Shown here: positions 1 to 22,098 of the stretch, piece after piece | How positions within the stretch are numbered: the stretch's first letter is position 1 | Layout: the number at the start of each line of letters is the position of its first letter | Assembly (NCBI GenBank): GCA_026874595.1 | Contig: CM049308.1 | Location: 49,834,124 to 49,898,123, forward strand | Length of the DNA: 64,000 nucleotides | Source of the DNA: Sipunculus nudus | Lineage: Eukaryota; Annelida; Sipuncula; Golfingiida; Sipunculidae | Direction of reading: 5' to 3' | The notes under the pieces: model-generated | Told to the model about the DNA's origin: nothing | The model's input: the letters and a program-made list of their open reading frames with translations, nothing else | Database searches by the model: none | Position numbers and translations under genes: made by a program

Positions 1-319
1 TCGTTTCAAACAAAGTATACACACTGATGGTTGAATGAGGGACAAACAATATCATTGTGCTAATTACTATCCCAGTTTTAATTTATTACTGGAATTAATA
101 GTCAAATTCACACCTGGTGAAGTTTTTACTCTTCTAAAGTAAGGAATTACTTATCTGATGAACATCCACACTTTCATAGCAATACACCACTTTGTGGACA
201 CAATTAAATGTACACTTTAATCATTGTAACCCTGGTGGTACAATACAAAATCTAAAATGTAGCAAAGCCTAGAATAAGAATGAATCAAATACAGAAAATA
301 ATAACATTTATCTAGTTTA

Positions 320-1876
320 TGCACCATCTGGGGGGGGGGGGGAGTGCAGGGCAGAGGGGAAGCCTGCTGGTAGTGGCCAAGCTGACCCAGCTGCCTGGGG
401 CCTGGGGTGGGTTACATAATGCAAGTGAAGGCTGTACTACTAGGTGGGCTAGATGTAAACAACACTTGACATGGTGTATGAAAACATGAATAAAAGCTAT
501 TCTTTCCAATCAATTTCTTTGAAATTTCAGATTTTAAAAGATTAAATCCTTATGTATATATGCTGTGAAAATTAAATCAGCAGTGCCAAAGTTGGACAAA
601 ATTTAAGGTATTGATTTTTTATTTATGCTAATAACTTGAAAAATTTGAAAAATCTAATTTTGGGTAAACAATTGAATCTTGATTAAATAAAGTTATGTTC
701 CTGAAAAAAAGTCTCTAGGTTCAGCAATTCTCATGTTAGGTGAGTAAATATATATCTTGATTTTTTTTAAAATTGCATTATGTTTTGGCCCATAACTTCA
801 AAATAATACCCAATACTGGCCTAATTTTTGGTATGTTCATAGAAAATGTATGAAAGAATGTGAATACTAAATACGATCAAAAACAGATCAGTGGTTTTGA
901 TATTAGGCAGCCTTGAAGTGTAACAATGGCTTTTTTTTATGGAAAACGGAGTTTTTTTTCCTTAATATCTCGAAGGAACGAAGTCCTAATGGCCCAATTT
1001 TCGGTATGGTAGGAGATTTTGGGGACATCTAAAATTATGCCAACAGCCTGGGGAGCATAGAGATGTGCACTGAATGACCTACAGTCATCAAAGTGGACTG
1101 CTTGACAATGTGAGGGAATACAACAAGAGCCTAAAAAAATTTCGATAACTAGCCTAATTTTGCAGCTTTTATTTTCAAATTTAAGATTTTAACAGATTAA
1201 ATCCTTATGTATACATGCTGTGAAAATTAAATCCACAGTACTTACAGGAAAAAAACGTGCCGTGTCCAAATTTGGGCAAAATTTAAGGTATCAATTTTAT
1301 ATTTTTGCCAATATTTAAAAAAAATTAACAGATTTTGATCTAATTTTTGGTATACAATTAAATTTTGATTAATTAAAGTTGTATAACTGGAAAAAAGTCC
1401 CTACCTTTAACACTTTTGGTCTTAAGTGACCAAATATCTTCCTGATTTTTTTACAAAGTCCATTATGTTTGGGCCCATAACTTTTTTAAATTATACAATA
1501 CTGACTTAATATCTGGCATGTACATAGAAACTATATAGAGGAATATTTATGGTAAATATGAAGAAAACCAGATGAGTGGTTTTGATATTAGGCAGTCCTG
1601 AAGTGTGAAAATAGATTTCTAATAAAAATTTGAGGTTTTTCCTTAATATCTCGAAGGAACGAAGTCCTATTGACCCAATTTTCGGCATGGTAGGAGATTT
1701 TCGGGACATCTAACTGTATGCCGAATTTCAGATTCGTAGATCCAACGGTGTCGAAACGTGCCAGTCTTACGGACGGACATCCGGACAGACGGACGGACGG
1801 ACAGACAGACGGGACGGACGACGGACAATGGACCACGACTATAGCTCAGATGACTTATAGTCAGCTGAGCTAAAAA
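320..1876 (+). repeat. Dimeric 1.5-kb interspersed repeat, copy A
   Basis: The segment contains two diverged head-to-tail units (about 530-1130 and 1180-1876). Both share blocks such as 'taaatccttatgtata', 'gttttgatattaggcag' and 'aatatctcgaaggaacgaag'. It ends in a run of gacggacggacagac-type sequence followed by 'tcagctgagctaaaaa'. The same two-unit arrangement recurs at 29385-30916, and a single inverted unit lies at 20332-20960. No protein is encoded. The class is not recognised; it looks like a non-autonomous element. Confidence 0.75.
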
Positions 1877-2133
1877 TTAAACGGATGGTGTCGGACGATG
1901 AATCCCCCTGAATTGTATACGTCACATAGGGGTTTCCCCAGGATTATATATAACGTGTTTATGAGTATATGCCACGAGGAAAAACGTTTTCCGCCTGAAA
2001 ACACCGATTTTAATTATTGTGAATATAAGAAACACATGGGAATATGGAATATGGGAAATACATGTATCTGCATGTTTTGATTCAAGCGGCTGGTTTTCTA
2101 TATCTTTTACTTTTACTTCCACTTTCACAATGC

Positions 2134-2138
<5 letters not shown>

Positions 2139-2222
<84 letters not shown>
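2139..2222. repeat. (TA)n microsatellite
   Basis: An uninterrupted TA dinucleotide run. It generates spurious Ile-Tyr reading frames on both strands. A 20-base C run follows at 2281-2300. Confidence 0.97.
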
Positions 2223-2224
<2 letters not shown>

Positions 2225-2449
2225 GTAGTGTTACCCCCAAGGACAATAGGATCAGTGTCAGTCATTAAATGTCCCCCCGGCCCCCCCCCCCCCCCCCCCC
2301 ATACGCACAAAGCATAATCTCGTAATCTCGTAAAGTCTCGGCTTTTCAAACCACGCCGTTAGCTTCATTCTAACAACATTCACCTGATGATCGGGTCGCA
2401 TCCTGTGAAACAGACTGTTGTGAATTTACAGTGTTGTTTTTCTCCAGAG

Positions 2450-2450
<1 letters not shown>

Positions 2451-2492
<42 letters not shown>
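2451..2492. repeat. (TA)n microsatellite
   Basis: A second pure TA run about 230 bp after the first. The interval between them holds the C tract and no recognisable gene. Confidence 0.95.
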
Positions 2493-2495
<3 letters not shown>

Positions 2496-3114
2496 CATTA
2501 TATTACATAAACAAACATCGTTTTTTATCCGCAACCGCGACCGCATAAAAGGAATCAGAAATCGGCCTTGCCGCAACCGAATACCGCGGCCGCAATCGCG
2601 TAAAAGGAATCATAGCTTAAAGCAAACCAATAATAATGGTTCTGACACAAACGAAGGCAGGACCAAACCATGTAAAATATGTTCCAACCTCTCGTTTCAT
2701 CGGGCACAACACATAACAACACGTCTGTTTCGTTCCGTTTTCAGACCTCCCTCCTAAGTCCGGTCAAAATTCCGTCTGCTGCTGCTTTAATTTCAGTTCA
2801 GCATAGGTGTCCATGAATATTAATCGGGACCCTCTGTATAAAAACTAATCTGTCTTAAATTAACCATGAACAGTCCAATATGGTGAGCTTCACTATAATT
2901 ACTATGTGACTAAACCGTATTACTCCCTTATTTGCTCGTTGAACACCTACTCCATGTATCAAATCAAGGACCGACCACCTTTCTTCCCAAGTTTACCATG
3001 TCGATCCTTCCAGTAAACCAATCGTCATCAAGTTGTACAAGAGTATACGGCGACCGTGCAGAGACGATCTCAATCAGATACGCCCGTTATGCTCCTTCAA
3101 CAAAGGTAAAAGAA

Positions 3115-5035
3115 TAACAAGGCCTACAGGCCTAATGCGAACCTGTGCAAAGATTGGGAGTATGAATGGAGGTTTATTTTTAAAATTTAATACTGATCCT
3201 TTTAAGTCCTGTATATCTACCTTAGTCATTATGATTTCAGCAAAATGGACATTTCAGACCTGCAAGTTTCAGACTAGGACATTTTAAACTAGAATATGGG
3301 TAGTCGACAAGCGACTTGTGTGTATCCGCAGAAATCAGAGTGGGACTGGTGAAATGAGGCAAGGATTAAGTGGCAAGGGGAATAGAGTGAGGTGTGTTGC
3401 ATATTAGCATGGATGTCTGCAGCTTAAACATGAATGTAGGTGGTGCCACCTGTCATAAAATCGAGAAAGCTGTCCAGGATGTATAAACCTGCAAAATTTC
3501 AGGTGGATAAGTCAAACCACTGCTGAGATATGAGTGATTTTATCCCAAGGCAGATGAACAGATGGACGCTGTGCATAAGTGGTTGCAGGTGGCGCCTCCA
3601 GTTTTGCTTATGATGAAGAGCTATGTGAGATCTATACACATGCAAAATTTTGGCCCAATCGGTCAAACGGTTCCTGAGATATGAGCTTAGATGTCTGCAG
3701 AGTAAACCTAAATTTAGGTGGCGCCACCTGTCATAAAATCGAGAAAGCTGTCCAGGATGTATAAACCTGCAAAATTTCAGGTGGATAAGTCAAACCACTG
3801 CTGAGATATGAGTGATTTTATCCCAAGGCAGATGAACAGATGGACGCTGTGCAAAAATGGTTGCAGGTGGCGCCACCATTTTTAGTGTATGTTATGAAGC
3901 TATCAAAGGGCTACATTTGTGCAAAATGTTTAGCCTGATCGGTTTAACGGTTCCCGAGATATGCAGGTTTATGTGTGGCAACAGACGCACAAATGGACGC
4001 TGGGCAGCGAGGAAAGGTCAGAGGTCAACCAAAAAAAATTTAGGGCGCAGCTGTTCACATGTGACCTGATGATCAAACCCGATTCGCTTTAAATGCAAAC
4101 AGTTAAAAGATATAGTTTCAATAATCTGGGAATTCTGCATCTAAACATTGTATCTAGACGTCTAGACGCTGTGGCTAGACGTCTAGACGCTGTGGCTAGA
4201 CGTCTAGACGCATTGTCTAGACACCCCCCCCCCCCCCCCCGAGCCAGGTCAGTTGCCATGGTGATGTCTGGACCCCTACTGTTTGTACTGAGTGACCTCT
4301 TTGACTTGGCTGCTGCTACTTAGAATGTTGTCAAATCTGTTTTCAAATACAGAAAGCCTTTTTCAATTGGCTACAATGCTTTTTTAAAACTGTATTTACC
4401 CAATCTATTCTTATAAAACTAGCAGAACCCTACCATAGAACAATTCTTGTAAAGTTTACACGAATCAGCTTAACAGTTTCATCATAAATCAATGTATAAG
4501 CTAGAAGAGTTTAAAATTACATTTTTGCTTGTAAAAAGCACCTCAATGTAGGTGGCGCCACCAATACCTCAAAATCAGATAAGACATGTGTGACAAACAT
4601 TGGTATAAAATTTGGTGATTATAGCTCTAGCCGTTTCTGAGATTTTAATTTTAGTGTGCTTTTTTGGACAGATGACTAAGTTCAACCTCCTGTAACTCGG
4701 CCAAAAATCTCCGAACTGGAACCATTCGAACAAACTTGAGAGAGATTGTTCCAGGGATCATTTCTGTGAAATATTGGACAATTTGGCTGGACAGTTTCAG
4801 AGAAGAATATTTTTAAAGCTTTTTTAGCTGTTCCCCTATAAAATCTAAGAAAATGCAGTAAGAAAAAAAATCAACAAAATCCGATATAGTTTTTTGGATG
4901 ACTGATTATTTGCAAAAAATTTGGTGATGCTGGCTCCTGCCGTTTTTGAGATAGCTATGGTTAACGTACAGACGACACACGACGTACGACGCCGCACCAT
5001 CGTACAAGCTCACAGGTTCGCTAAAAATCCGGTGC
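3115..5035 (+). repeat. 1.9-kb repeat with GGTGGCGCCACC palindromes, copy A
   Basis: It begins with 'aacaaggcctacaggcctaa' and ends with 'agctcacaggttcgctaaaa'. Both ends recur in the same order at 25577-28382, so this is one element family. Inside, a block of about 190 bp at 3410-3598 is repeated at 3688-3874. The palindrome AGGTGGCGCCACC (or a one-base variant) occurs near 3590, 3716, 3865 and 4549. No reading frame resembles a transposase or reverse transcriptase, so it is probably non-autonomous. Confidence 0.75.
4153..4233. repeat. 21-bp tandem repeat built on a TCTAGACGTCTAGA palindrome
   Basis: Three near-perfect 21-bp units, each containing the 14-bp palindrome TCTAGACGTCTAGA, followed by a C tract. 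Because 21 is a multiple of three, a repetitive RRLDAVA-like peptide can be read; it is treated as non-coding. The array lies inside the larger 3115-5035 repeat. Confidence 0.9.
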
Positions 5036-5531
5036 CTAGAAACCGGTTATACCAAATATCAAGTGATGAAAAAGAATCAGGTGAACGCTCATATGCAGAA
5101 AATCCATGTCTGCATGGTCCGAAAATGACATTTACAATACTTTGTTGGGTCTTTTTTTTTTCATTTTGCTTGACAATCCAGTAAACCAAGTCGACCTCGA
5201 ACTGCTCGAGAACCTAAAGACCAGATCTTGTTAACTGACCTGGGTCGTGAATCGTAATAAATTCCTGCTGGCAACATCACAACAAATATCTCAAAGCTAT
5301 CTCACATAACCAACTCCAGATCAAAAATAAATATGGATTAAATCAAAACAGACCGCAACACAGCATAGGTCCGTACGTTATATTTTGGTTCCATTAAATA
5401 TTAAGATTAAAAATACATGAAATACAACACAATTATATATATACAGAATATTAACTGACATCACAATGTGGCAACGCAGGCCCATGCAGATATTAAGTGG
5501 CGGGATGCGATGTCATCACATCATAACCATT

Positions 5532-5870
5532 AGGCCAAAATAAAAAAAGGGTATGGTTCTCAGGCACTTTTTTTCAAAAATCAATGCGGGCGGGCGCTTT
5601 TTTTATTTTAATTTTTTTGGTATGTTTCGATAAAAATGTCAAATGATAAGGGAAAAGCATGAAAATAACAGTTTTATTTTGCTAAATAAGTAAAAGCACT
5701 ACAAAACAAAGGAAATTGTATGGTTTTATCTTCTTGAAAGAAATGTCGGAACGGCAGCAGCTCAAAATTGGAAAGTTTTTATTGAAAATCAAAATAAAAA
5801 TTTTTGATGCGGGGGTTTAAAATTGATGCGGGCGGTGCCTGAGAACAATACCTTTAATTTTTTTTGGCCT
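5532..5870. mobile_element. MITE with ~35-bp terminal inverted repeats
   Basis: The left end reads AGGCCAAAA...GGTATGGTTCTCAGGCAC. The right end is its near-perfect reverse complement, GTGCCTGAGAACAATACC...TTTTGGCCT. The 339-bp element has no coding capacity, and its interior is A/T tracts with 'atgcgggcgg' motifs near both ends. No clear target-site duplication longer than two bases was found, so the superfamily is left open. Confidence 0.75.
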
Positions 5871-7740
5871 TAGTTCTGTGAAAGTATCGATCCTTTTCAC
5901 GATTTGTGTGGAAAGATGGGACAGGATAACTATAAAGGACTCCGGTCCGGCCGTCAGGTTATTTAACTGTCAAAATAACCACGAACAGGACGATAATTCT
6001 CCTGTAAGCCTACATCGGCTTTTAAGCCTTTACATGTCAAACGAAAGTGAAATGTAAAATCCGCCCCTGAAAGATTATATATTTATAATTAACATTATAT
6101 ATATAAAGTGTGCCTTAATATAGGCTACTGGGGTATAATGATGATTTTCATGTCAAATAACTTATCATCGCAAATGACCATTAAATCTTTCAAGTTGTCT
6201 TATCCTTTGGTCCGTTTCCCTTTGGTTGTAGGACCTTCGCCCATAACAAAAAGACAAACGTACAGTATTTAGCGAAGCATGTTCTCAAAAAAAATCCAGT
6301 TCATGATTGTCTGTAGTGATTTTAGGGGTCTTTGCCAGTTTGAGGGTACTGTTTTCCAGTAGAAACTCGGCAAGACGCCAGCTAGGCGAACAGTGTCATG
6401 CGTTGAGTGTATTAGGTCTGAATAAAATGGGAAAAACGTTTTCGTCAGTGAATGCCCTATGAAATTCCCTGCGATTAAAATACAGTTAGGATGCACTGAA
6501 ATTCTGAAAATCAGGGGAAATTAATTAAGTACGAAGGGTAAAAATTGTTGCACATGGTTGGAGAAGAGAAAGTTCCTCTTGTGAGCTGAGATCATCCTAA
6601 AAATACGAAATTCTGACATTTGGGATTTAAAAAAGACCTTGCAAGATCTCTGGTGCAGATTGCTAGCAATACAATATTGATAACGTTTTAAGGAACGTAT
6701 CAAATTTAAAACTATATTCAATATTTTAGAGCATTGTAACTAGTCCTTAGCATTTCTAGTCCAAACTGCGACATCCCCAGTCTGTTATAAATAATGGTCC
6801 TAATTATACAGCTGCTGCAGTCTTCACGAATTTTGAAGACATATTGAAAAGTTTTGAATACGCAAAAATAGGCTTTTGGTGTCAATGCCTATGATGAAGC
6901 ACTTTCTCCGAGTCAAAATGATCTTTTACTCTATTTTCAAAATAACTCATTAAAGTATAAATACCTAACTTTCATATCACGGTTGACATTTTCTTTAACG
7001 AAGGATGATTAGAGTCCAAACATTTTCAACATTTACAAAACCTCAAAATATACCTGATTAAAAGAATATTTTGAACATGTAATCAAACGTTTAGAGGTAA
7101 TATTACATTGCTAATCCAATTATGTGTTCGGTCAAATCGTTTCATTTGAGCTTTAAGGACCTTCCAATTTAGTTGACCGTAAACTTTGACGTGTTTGCAT
7201 GCATAATACAATGTATATTTCTCATGCCAAATATTCCGCCTTCAACACCATATTTCACAGGAATGTTGACCATGTGACTCCCATGTCATTTGAGCTGCAA
7301 GTGGCGCCATCTGTGTTGACCTTTTTTCTGCAAGATGAAATCGCATTTTCCTCATTTCCATAGACACGTCACAAATAACACTCGTGTGAGGTTAGTAAAT
7401 TCTTTAGGGCACAAAATTTTCCAGGAATATTTATTTTTCATGTTACTGCAAAGAATTTTAGCTTGACAAACCCCAGGAAAACTTATCAGCTTTAATATCC
7501 TATTAAATGAGTCGTTTGAGGAAGGGCAATTAAATTAGTATGAATTGGATTTAATTTCAAAACGGTCAATCCCAATGGCAAAAATTGACAACTTGATGTT
7601 TCTATACATGATACCATGTTGGTTTTCAACAAATTTCTCAAGAACAGCTGCAGTTTAAAATGATGAATTTCAGGGGAATACATGGCTGTATGCTTAAAGA
7701 AATTCCCACGAGGGCTCTGAGGGGAGAACATTATTTATAT

Positions 7741-7741
7741 T

Positions 7742-7780
<39 letters not shown>
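7741..7780. repeat. (TA)n(TG)n compound microsatellite
   Basis: A TA run passes directly into about 14 TG dinucleotides. Confidence 0.95.
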
Positions 7781-9242
7781 ATTAGAATTAAATTAAGAAT
7801 TTCGGGGCACAGTCCTTGGTATGTATAATGAATTTCGACTCCTAAATGCACTGAAACATCATAATCTTGAAATGCTTCAAACCACCTGAAATGCCCCTTG
7901 CATTTTTCCCTGTTTTCTTACAATGGTCACATTAAAATACACACTTTAACACTGTATGATGAACCATTTTAATACTCTACACTATTAATTCCTATTGTGC
8001 CTGTTGATTTTCAACTGTACTGATAGACTTAATTCTTCCTCTGACCTGACCATTTTGCAATCCTTTACCATAGTAAGACGGAAATTTACTTATGAAATAA
8101 ATTCAGTTGTGCATAGCACAAAAAAAAACACATTTTACACTGACTTAGCCTTGCATTCAAGTATTTTCACAGTTTTTGTATAATTAACCATGGAAAAAGT
8201 ATTTTGAACTTCCATTTTATCCAAACATTTTACCTATAATTCCAGGGGGGCAACTGCCCCCTTTCTTCTGCTATCTGATTATAAGCTGCAGAGAAAAAGT
8301 GATCTTTTTCCCTATACCTGGGAAAAGTTCAAAAGATTCAAAATCTATATAATTCATGTGATGGCAAGCAAGTGAAAGTGATGAGTAAGAAATAAATTAA
8401 TGTAATGGTTGTCATCACACATGTCACGATAAGCTGCTCTATTACTTAAAATATTGATGGTGCCACCTATGCTGGACAACTGCTGAAATTGTATTTTCAT
8501 GTTCATGGTCTTGATCACAAAATATCTTGCAAAATATGGCAGAGCGTCATTAGACCCCTGGACATCTTGATTAAATAGATGTATTTCAGCCATGTAATAT
8601 CTATCAAGACTGTGTACCGCCAGTATTTATTAATAAATGGTTCCACATATTAGATTTAAATGTCAGACATTTAAAAACACATGGAAAACCTTGAGACCTT
8701 GTGCCTCAGGATATCAAAAGGGGTCCTTAGAAAGTGAATGGACTCTGTCAAAGAACATAGAAACTGGCGGCTGGCTCCTGGTTTCAAGATGATCAAAACC
8801 AAAAACACATGCAACTGGTCAGACTATTTCATTGATATCAAAGTCATCATTACTCCTAGAATCCTAGCAATGGTATGCCCTTTTCTCATTGGAGACATTC
8901 ACATCATTTGATGCCAACTTTCATGTACCCTGGTCTCCCCACAATTCGTGTGTTTCTAGTTCCCAGATCACATGATGCCCAGGTGACTGTCAAGGTCACA
9001 TGATGCCCAGGTGACTGTCTAGGTCCAGCAATGGACAGTAACTGCACTTCCCTTCAAAAGCTGTCAAGATGCTCTGATCACTGTTATCCAACAGTGATCA
9101 TGCTCCAGGTCACTTGATACTGAGCTGATCATGTTCGAGGTTATTCGATCCCAATGTATTCATACTCAATGCCACATGATAGCATGCGTGGTGGCCATCT
9201 TACCTCCAATAATGCCAAATTCACCTGTGTTCTTAATCACAT

Positions 9243-9344
9243 GATACCACAGTCATTATCCTTCAGGTCATATGATGCAGCTTTTCTTGTTCTGATACCA
9301 CAGTCATTATCCTTCAGGTCATATGATGCAGCTTTTCTTGTTCT
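9243..9344. repeat. 51-bp direct tandem duplication
   Basis: Two essentially identical 51-bp copies beginning 'gataccacagtcattatcc' at 9243 and 9294. Confidence 0.9.
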
Positions 9345-9534
9345 GGATCAAATTATGGCATGAAGATTATGATCCACATCAAAGATGACATTCCCCCAGC
9401 TACTATACCCAGTATGCCATTCCTCTTGACTGAGACATCTTCAGTCCTCTTTACCCCACAGATACAACTGTCCCTTCATTGTGGCAGTGCTGTCCTTCAC
9501 ATCCAGCACTGTTTATAGCTGTCCCACTCTGCAG

Positions 9535-11952
9535 CTACCTGTGACCAGTCTCTTTCAGCATACTCTCCAGCAGGAACTCACTCTCCTCACAGATGAATGG
9601 TTGGTGCAGCCAGGCAGCAGTGTAGAACATGATGGTGTTCCTGTCTTGAGCATGAGCGATGTTCTGAATAATCGTCTCCTTCAATGATAACTCCTCCTGG
9701 AACATCTTCAGCAGTTCCCGTGAAGTTTGTGCTGGAAATCAAATACATGAAAAATGTGACCCAAGTGGACCTAAAACAAACAAAGACCTGTCTTTTTACA
9801 TTAGAAAATATCTGTTCACTCTCACTATGCCTATATTCGCACCTATACATGTCTGATCTGGAAATTTACTGTATATATTGAAGAGGAGCTTTTGTTCATA
9901 CCAGTGTTCAAAAACTATTTAAAAACAACAGAGAAAAAGTTCTGCATATTAAATATATGTGTTGCCAATTTGATTAAAGATTTGATTATTACATGGTTTT
10001 CTATTTATGCTGACTTACCAAACCTGTCTGTTGTCCATGTTTGAAAAAGAGGTTCTTGACTCAATGATTGGTTGAACTGATGAAGTTCAAGCTGACACAC
10101 TCCATCCAGCACCTCTGTCAGTACCGTCATCTTCTGAACTATCTTTTTCTAAAAGTCAAAATCAAGATGTCATTATTCCTTACTCATCTGATTATTATAA
10201 AGACTGATCAAATACTTTGAAAAAGAGAAGTTTTATTTCATCCTGGTATGTCTGCTGTTTGGTCATGTCAATGTGTGACACAGCAAAGGTGTAGCTAAGA
10301 TTGATGAAGAATATCATGGAGAAATTTCCATGACTTAAGGATGTTATCTGTAGCATGAATCATGGCATATATAGTTTACTAATGCAGAAAAGGGCACCTG
10401 TGCATGAAATACTCAACACTCAAGCATGATACTATAGAAGACTAAAAGATTACAAAATCCACGTGATTCCGCTATCTTCCTTTGTCACCTGAATTTTATC
10501 AGTATATTGTAAGATTCATGAAAAGTAGCATCATGGCCAGCATAAAAAACAGATATCACATCTCCTGCTCTTCCTTTCACTTGGTCTCAAAAACATGTGA
10601 TAAGTTTTCATGAAACAACATTACCATAGACTGATAGACTGCAGTAAAGTCCAGGCAATGCTTTTCTATCTCAGGTGGTATGTTGCTGGCATTAGCTTCA
10701 CCTTCCTGTCTATAATGTGAGAACAAAAGATTATTTCACACACTGTTTAACATGCACTAAATACATTCTGATGTGAAAACAATACTTATCAACAGGGTTT
10801 GAGCATGGAGATAGGACTGATTATGATCAAAATGATTTATTTTAATATTCTTTGACTACAGAATACGCATTTAATATAACTGATTACAATAACAATATTC
10901 TGAGAATTCCTTTATTACATGTTGTTATATTCTCAACAATGCTTTGGTTTAAAAGCTGTCACAATGGTTTAATGATTTGCTCTATTATATTACGATAATC
11001 AGTATTTAAAGTATGTGATCACTCCATACAAGTGAATTATTGACCCAGGCAGGCAGTTTTTTATAGTCTTTCTTTTAGTATTAATGTGTATTTTTGTAAT
11101 GAAGTGGTAACATTGGTAAATTTAAATATTAGTAATTAAACTAAAACTTAAAATACATACATTAGATAAACATGTTCTTGTTATACTCACAAAGCTGCCA
11201 GTTTGATGTTGGCAATTTCAGTAGCAACACTGAGCCCTTTGATGTTTAATGCTTGCCATTTCTGGATGGTGTTGTACCAGTCCGCACAGGTATCCTTCAC
11301 TTTCCTTGGTGTACCAGTCAGGTTTCCTTGAAGTGGACTTCTCCCTGGACTCACTGTAAGGATCAAACTGGTTCTTGTCAATAAACAAGATACTGTCCTT
11401 TGCAATTAAAGCACTGTGAGGTAAGACATCTGACTGAATCATGTCCAATCGAATCAGAATACATTTTCTCCTTCCTAATGATTAAAAAATCACGTATATT
11501 CTACAATATCCAAATGGTATTTGCAGGCAAATACACAATGTTTTACTTTCATACCAGTTGATTATTCACACATAACCAAGTATGCTTTTTTAATTTGATT
11601 TCTTCTCATTTCCATTATTATTATTTTTATATTTAGTGAAATAAGCACACAAGGCTTACATAGGCTTAACAGCAAAAATTAAAACAATAATTTTTTTCCC
11701 AATCCAGCACTTAAAACAGTATAACAAAGTTTGTAAAGTATGATGATATTTAATAAAATGGCTGACAAACCAGGCAGTTAATATTATTATTATCATTATT
11801 AGTAGTAGTAGTAGTAGCAGTAGTAGTAGTAGTATATATAAATTAGTAATCAACAATTAAAGGTTACCTGCTACTGGTGAAAACCCTTGCAAAAGATTGC
11901 CGTCCTTGCTATCAAGGCATGACCTATTCTTCTTTGGTGTTTTAGCAGACAT
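9535..11952 (-). CDS. CINP: Cyclin-dependent kinase 2-interacting protein (CINP), 5 coding exons
   Basis: Coding exons on the minus strand are 11952-11868, 11353-11191, 10709-10625, 10148-10019 and 9731-9535. All introns are GT-AG and the phases close to 660 nt (219 aa; human is about 212). Family landmarks are TPRKVKD and CADWYNTIQKW near the N-terminus, the block IANIKLAAL, PLFQTW at residues 144-149, and the C-terminal WLHQP (195-199) with ESMLKETGHR. Known family roles are binding CDK2 and ATR-ATRIP in the replication checkpoint, and acting with SPATA5-type AAA ATPases in replisome and ribosome maturation. The ATG follows 'gtggaggtaaag', which is preceded by an acceptor-like 'tactgcag', so a 5' non-coding exon is likely. 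It is divergent from RBKS, with 1.55 kb between the start codons. Assignment by motif and exon collinearity is strong. Confidence 0.92.
11781..11833. repeat. Trinucleotide repeat in CINP intron 1
   Basis: An imperfect ATT run followed by a TAG/AGT run. It lies just downstream (in gene orientation) of the CINP exon 1 donor and explains the poly-Leu reading frame on the minus strand. Confidence 0.9.
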
Positions 11953-12629
11953 CTTTACCTCCACCTGCAGTAAATGAAGATGAGACTTCTTGTGATCCAG
12001 AGAGATACTATTTCATAATAGCCAAGCATTGGTTGCCCTGAATTCTGCCTTTCATTTTGATATGGAAAACGTTGTGATTATGAGAAAAATGGCAACACGT
12101 TTCCATTAAAATCATAAATAAAAATTTAATCCTGCCAATGTGGTTTGTTCAGTCAATTAAACAAATCTGGCCACTCATTGAGATTTATTTTATTTTCAAT
12201 TTCCTTTATTTAAGTGTATTTTAAAGCTACCGGGGACATTTCTTGCTCGATTTTGTACGACTCTTTCATAATGATACACCTGGATGTTATAGTTATTTAA
12301 ATGAGATCTATGCTAGAATTATTTAAGTTAAAGCTAATTTTCATAAATTAATTTTAGATTTCTGAATTAGCTAAAATCCATACGATTATATAATCATATG
12401 ATCTTTAGTGTAGGCCTATACTTATAGATATAAAGTGTTTTATATACTAAAAAGGAAGTGTCCAGGCAGCTGACAATGCGGACAGACAGACCCCTGGATT
12501 TGGCTCTTAAAAAGACATACATACAGACCCCTTAAGATTTTGTCTTTAAAAACTTCATTAAAACTTAAAAGGAAGCCTTATCAATTGTTTTTAAATTTCA
12601 TAATTTTAAAGCTTAATTCAGTGTTAGAC

Positions 12630-12995
12630 CCAGTAGTGGCTCTGTAGTATATAGAGTGCCACAGGCTTATGCTTTCATTTATCTATCAAATGGAACACAA
12701 ACAACAGTGAGTGTAGTACTTGTTCTGACCTGTTGGGTGCCTGTCATGGTCACCCGACCACTGTTCGCTATTGTTTCAGTGTGCGAGATATACAACTACA
12801 AGTATTACATTCACCTGGGAGTCCCAGGTAAGCAGCGATGATGTAAACACATGCACAAAGCTGGCTGAAACAATCGCGCCGGCTCACGTGGACTGGAACC
12901 CAACACAACACGGGGTCAGAATCAGTACTGCGCAGACAGTTAAACGCGCTCCGTCCGCAAGATAAATGAGGGCAGAGGCCTCAGGCCTCTACTGG
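12630..12995. mobile_element. MITE-like inverted-repeat element, copy 1
   Basis: The left arm (CCAGTAGTGGCTCTG...ctttcatttatct) matches the reverse complement of the right arm (agataaatgagggcag...ACTGG). A second, internal inverted pair is 'attgtttcag' with 'ctgaaacaat'. The same layout is found at 31629-32073. It sits between the CINP and RBKS start codons, inside the presumed shared upstream region. There is no transposase, and no clear target-site duplication was identified. Confidence 0.7.
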
Positions 12996-13159
12996 AGTGC
13001 TGACTACTGTCACTAGGTTCAAATTCCATGTGTGCATGATCTGTAAATTAAATAAACAGGGCTTTCAGTGGAAACGTTCATGGTGAAAGTAGGGCAATAT
13101 TTATGGTAGTGATTTTACATTAAATCTATAGACTTATTAAATTTACAAAATCCAGCCCA

Positions 13160-13503
13160 CATTACAGTCATGTTTCCCTGGGCGCAGCCATATTGCACCT
13201 CGGATGATTCTCGGATACACACTTCGGCTGCAATCGGAAAGTGGGTTGCAATAACGGAGGTATCCGAATGCTCCCGATTCCACCGTGGACGCATGGGTCA
13301 AGGCCGTAGATGGGCCCGGGAACGAGGATGCCTGCGGCTATTGACAATAGCTCGGCAACACCCATCGTTTTGACATGTAATCTGTTCGTAATCACAGTGA
13401 ATGCTCATATCCGCTGGCTTATCACATCCCTCGTGACGCTGTGTCTGTGCTAACAACCTCTCCGCTCCTCATTTGACTTATTTATTACGTCCACATCTGC
13501 AGG
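13160..13503 (+). promoter_or_regulatory. Probable RBKS promoter / 5' region (CpG-enriched)
   Basis: CpG dinucleotides become locally frequent here against an AT-rich background, immediately upstream of the RBKS start codon. A GCCATATTG word near 13186 resembles a YY1-type site. No TATA box can be assigned with confidence. An in-frame stop (TGA at 13474-13476) precedes the ATG, which supports 13504 as the start if the first exon is not spliced upstream. Confidence 0.45.
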
Positions 13504-21960
<8,457 letters not shown>

Positions 21961-22098
21961 TACTCACTTCTGTTTGTAGAGTTATTCATTTCATGTTAAA
22001 CAATTACATTGAATTGTGCAATATTGTAGAAAAGAGTGACTCTGTTTGAAATGGCTGAAGCTAGAGAACTGTAACCATGTTTTCAAACTGGAGGATGT

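Larger units (their letters stand above)
5871..9534. other. Intergenic stretch without recognised gene
   Basis: AT-rich DNA between the MITE and the CINP stop codon. It contains a TA/TG microsatellite at 7741-7780 and a 51-bp direct duplication (9243 and 9294). The 8930-9350 interval repeatedly uses 'tcacatgat'-like words. No exon with conserved coding was recognised. The low-coordinate part should include the CINP 3' UTR, but no convincing poly(A) signal close to the stop could be fixed. Confidence 0.6.

Noticed and set aside
2019..2349. Reading frames rich in Ile-Tyr around the TA runs
   Set aside because: They are translations of (TA)n microsatellite on both strands, with no coding signature outside the repeat.
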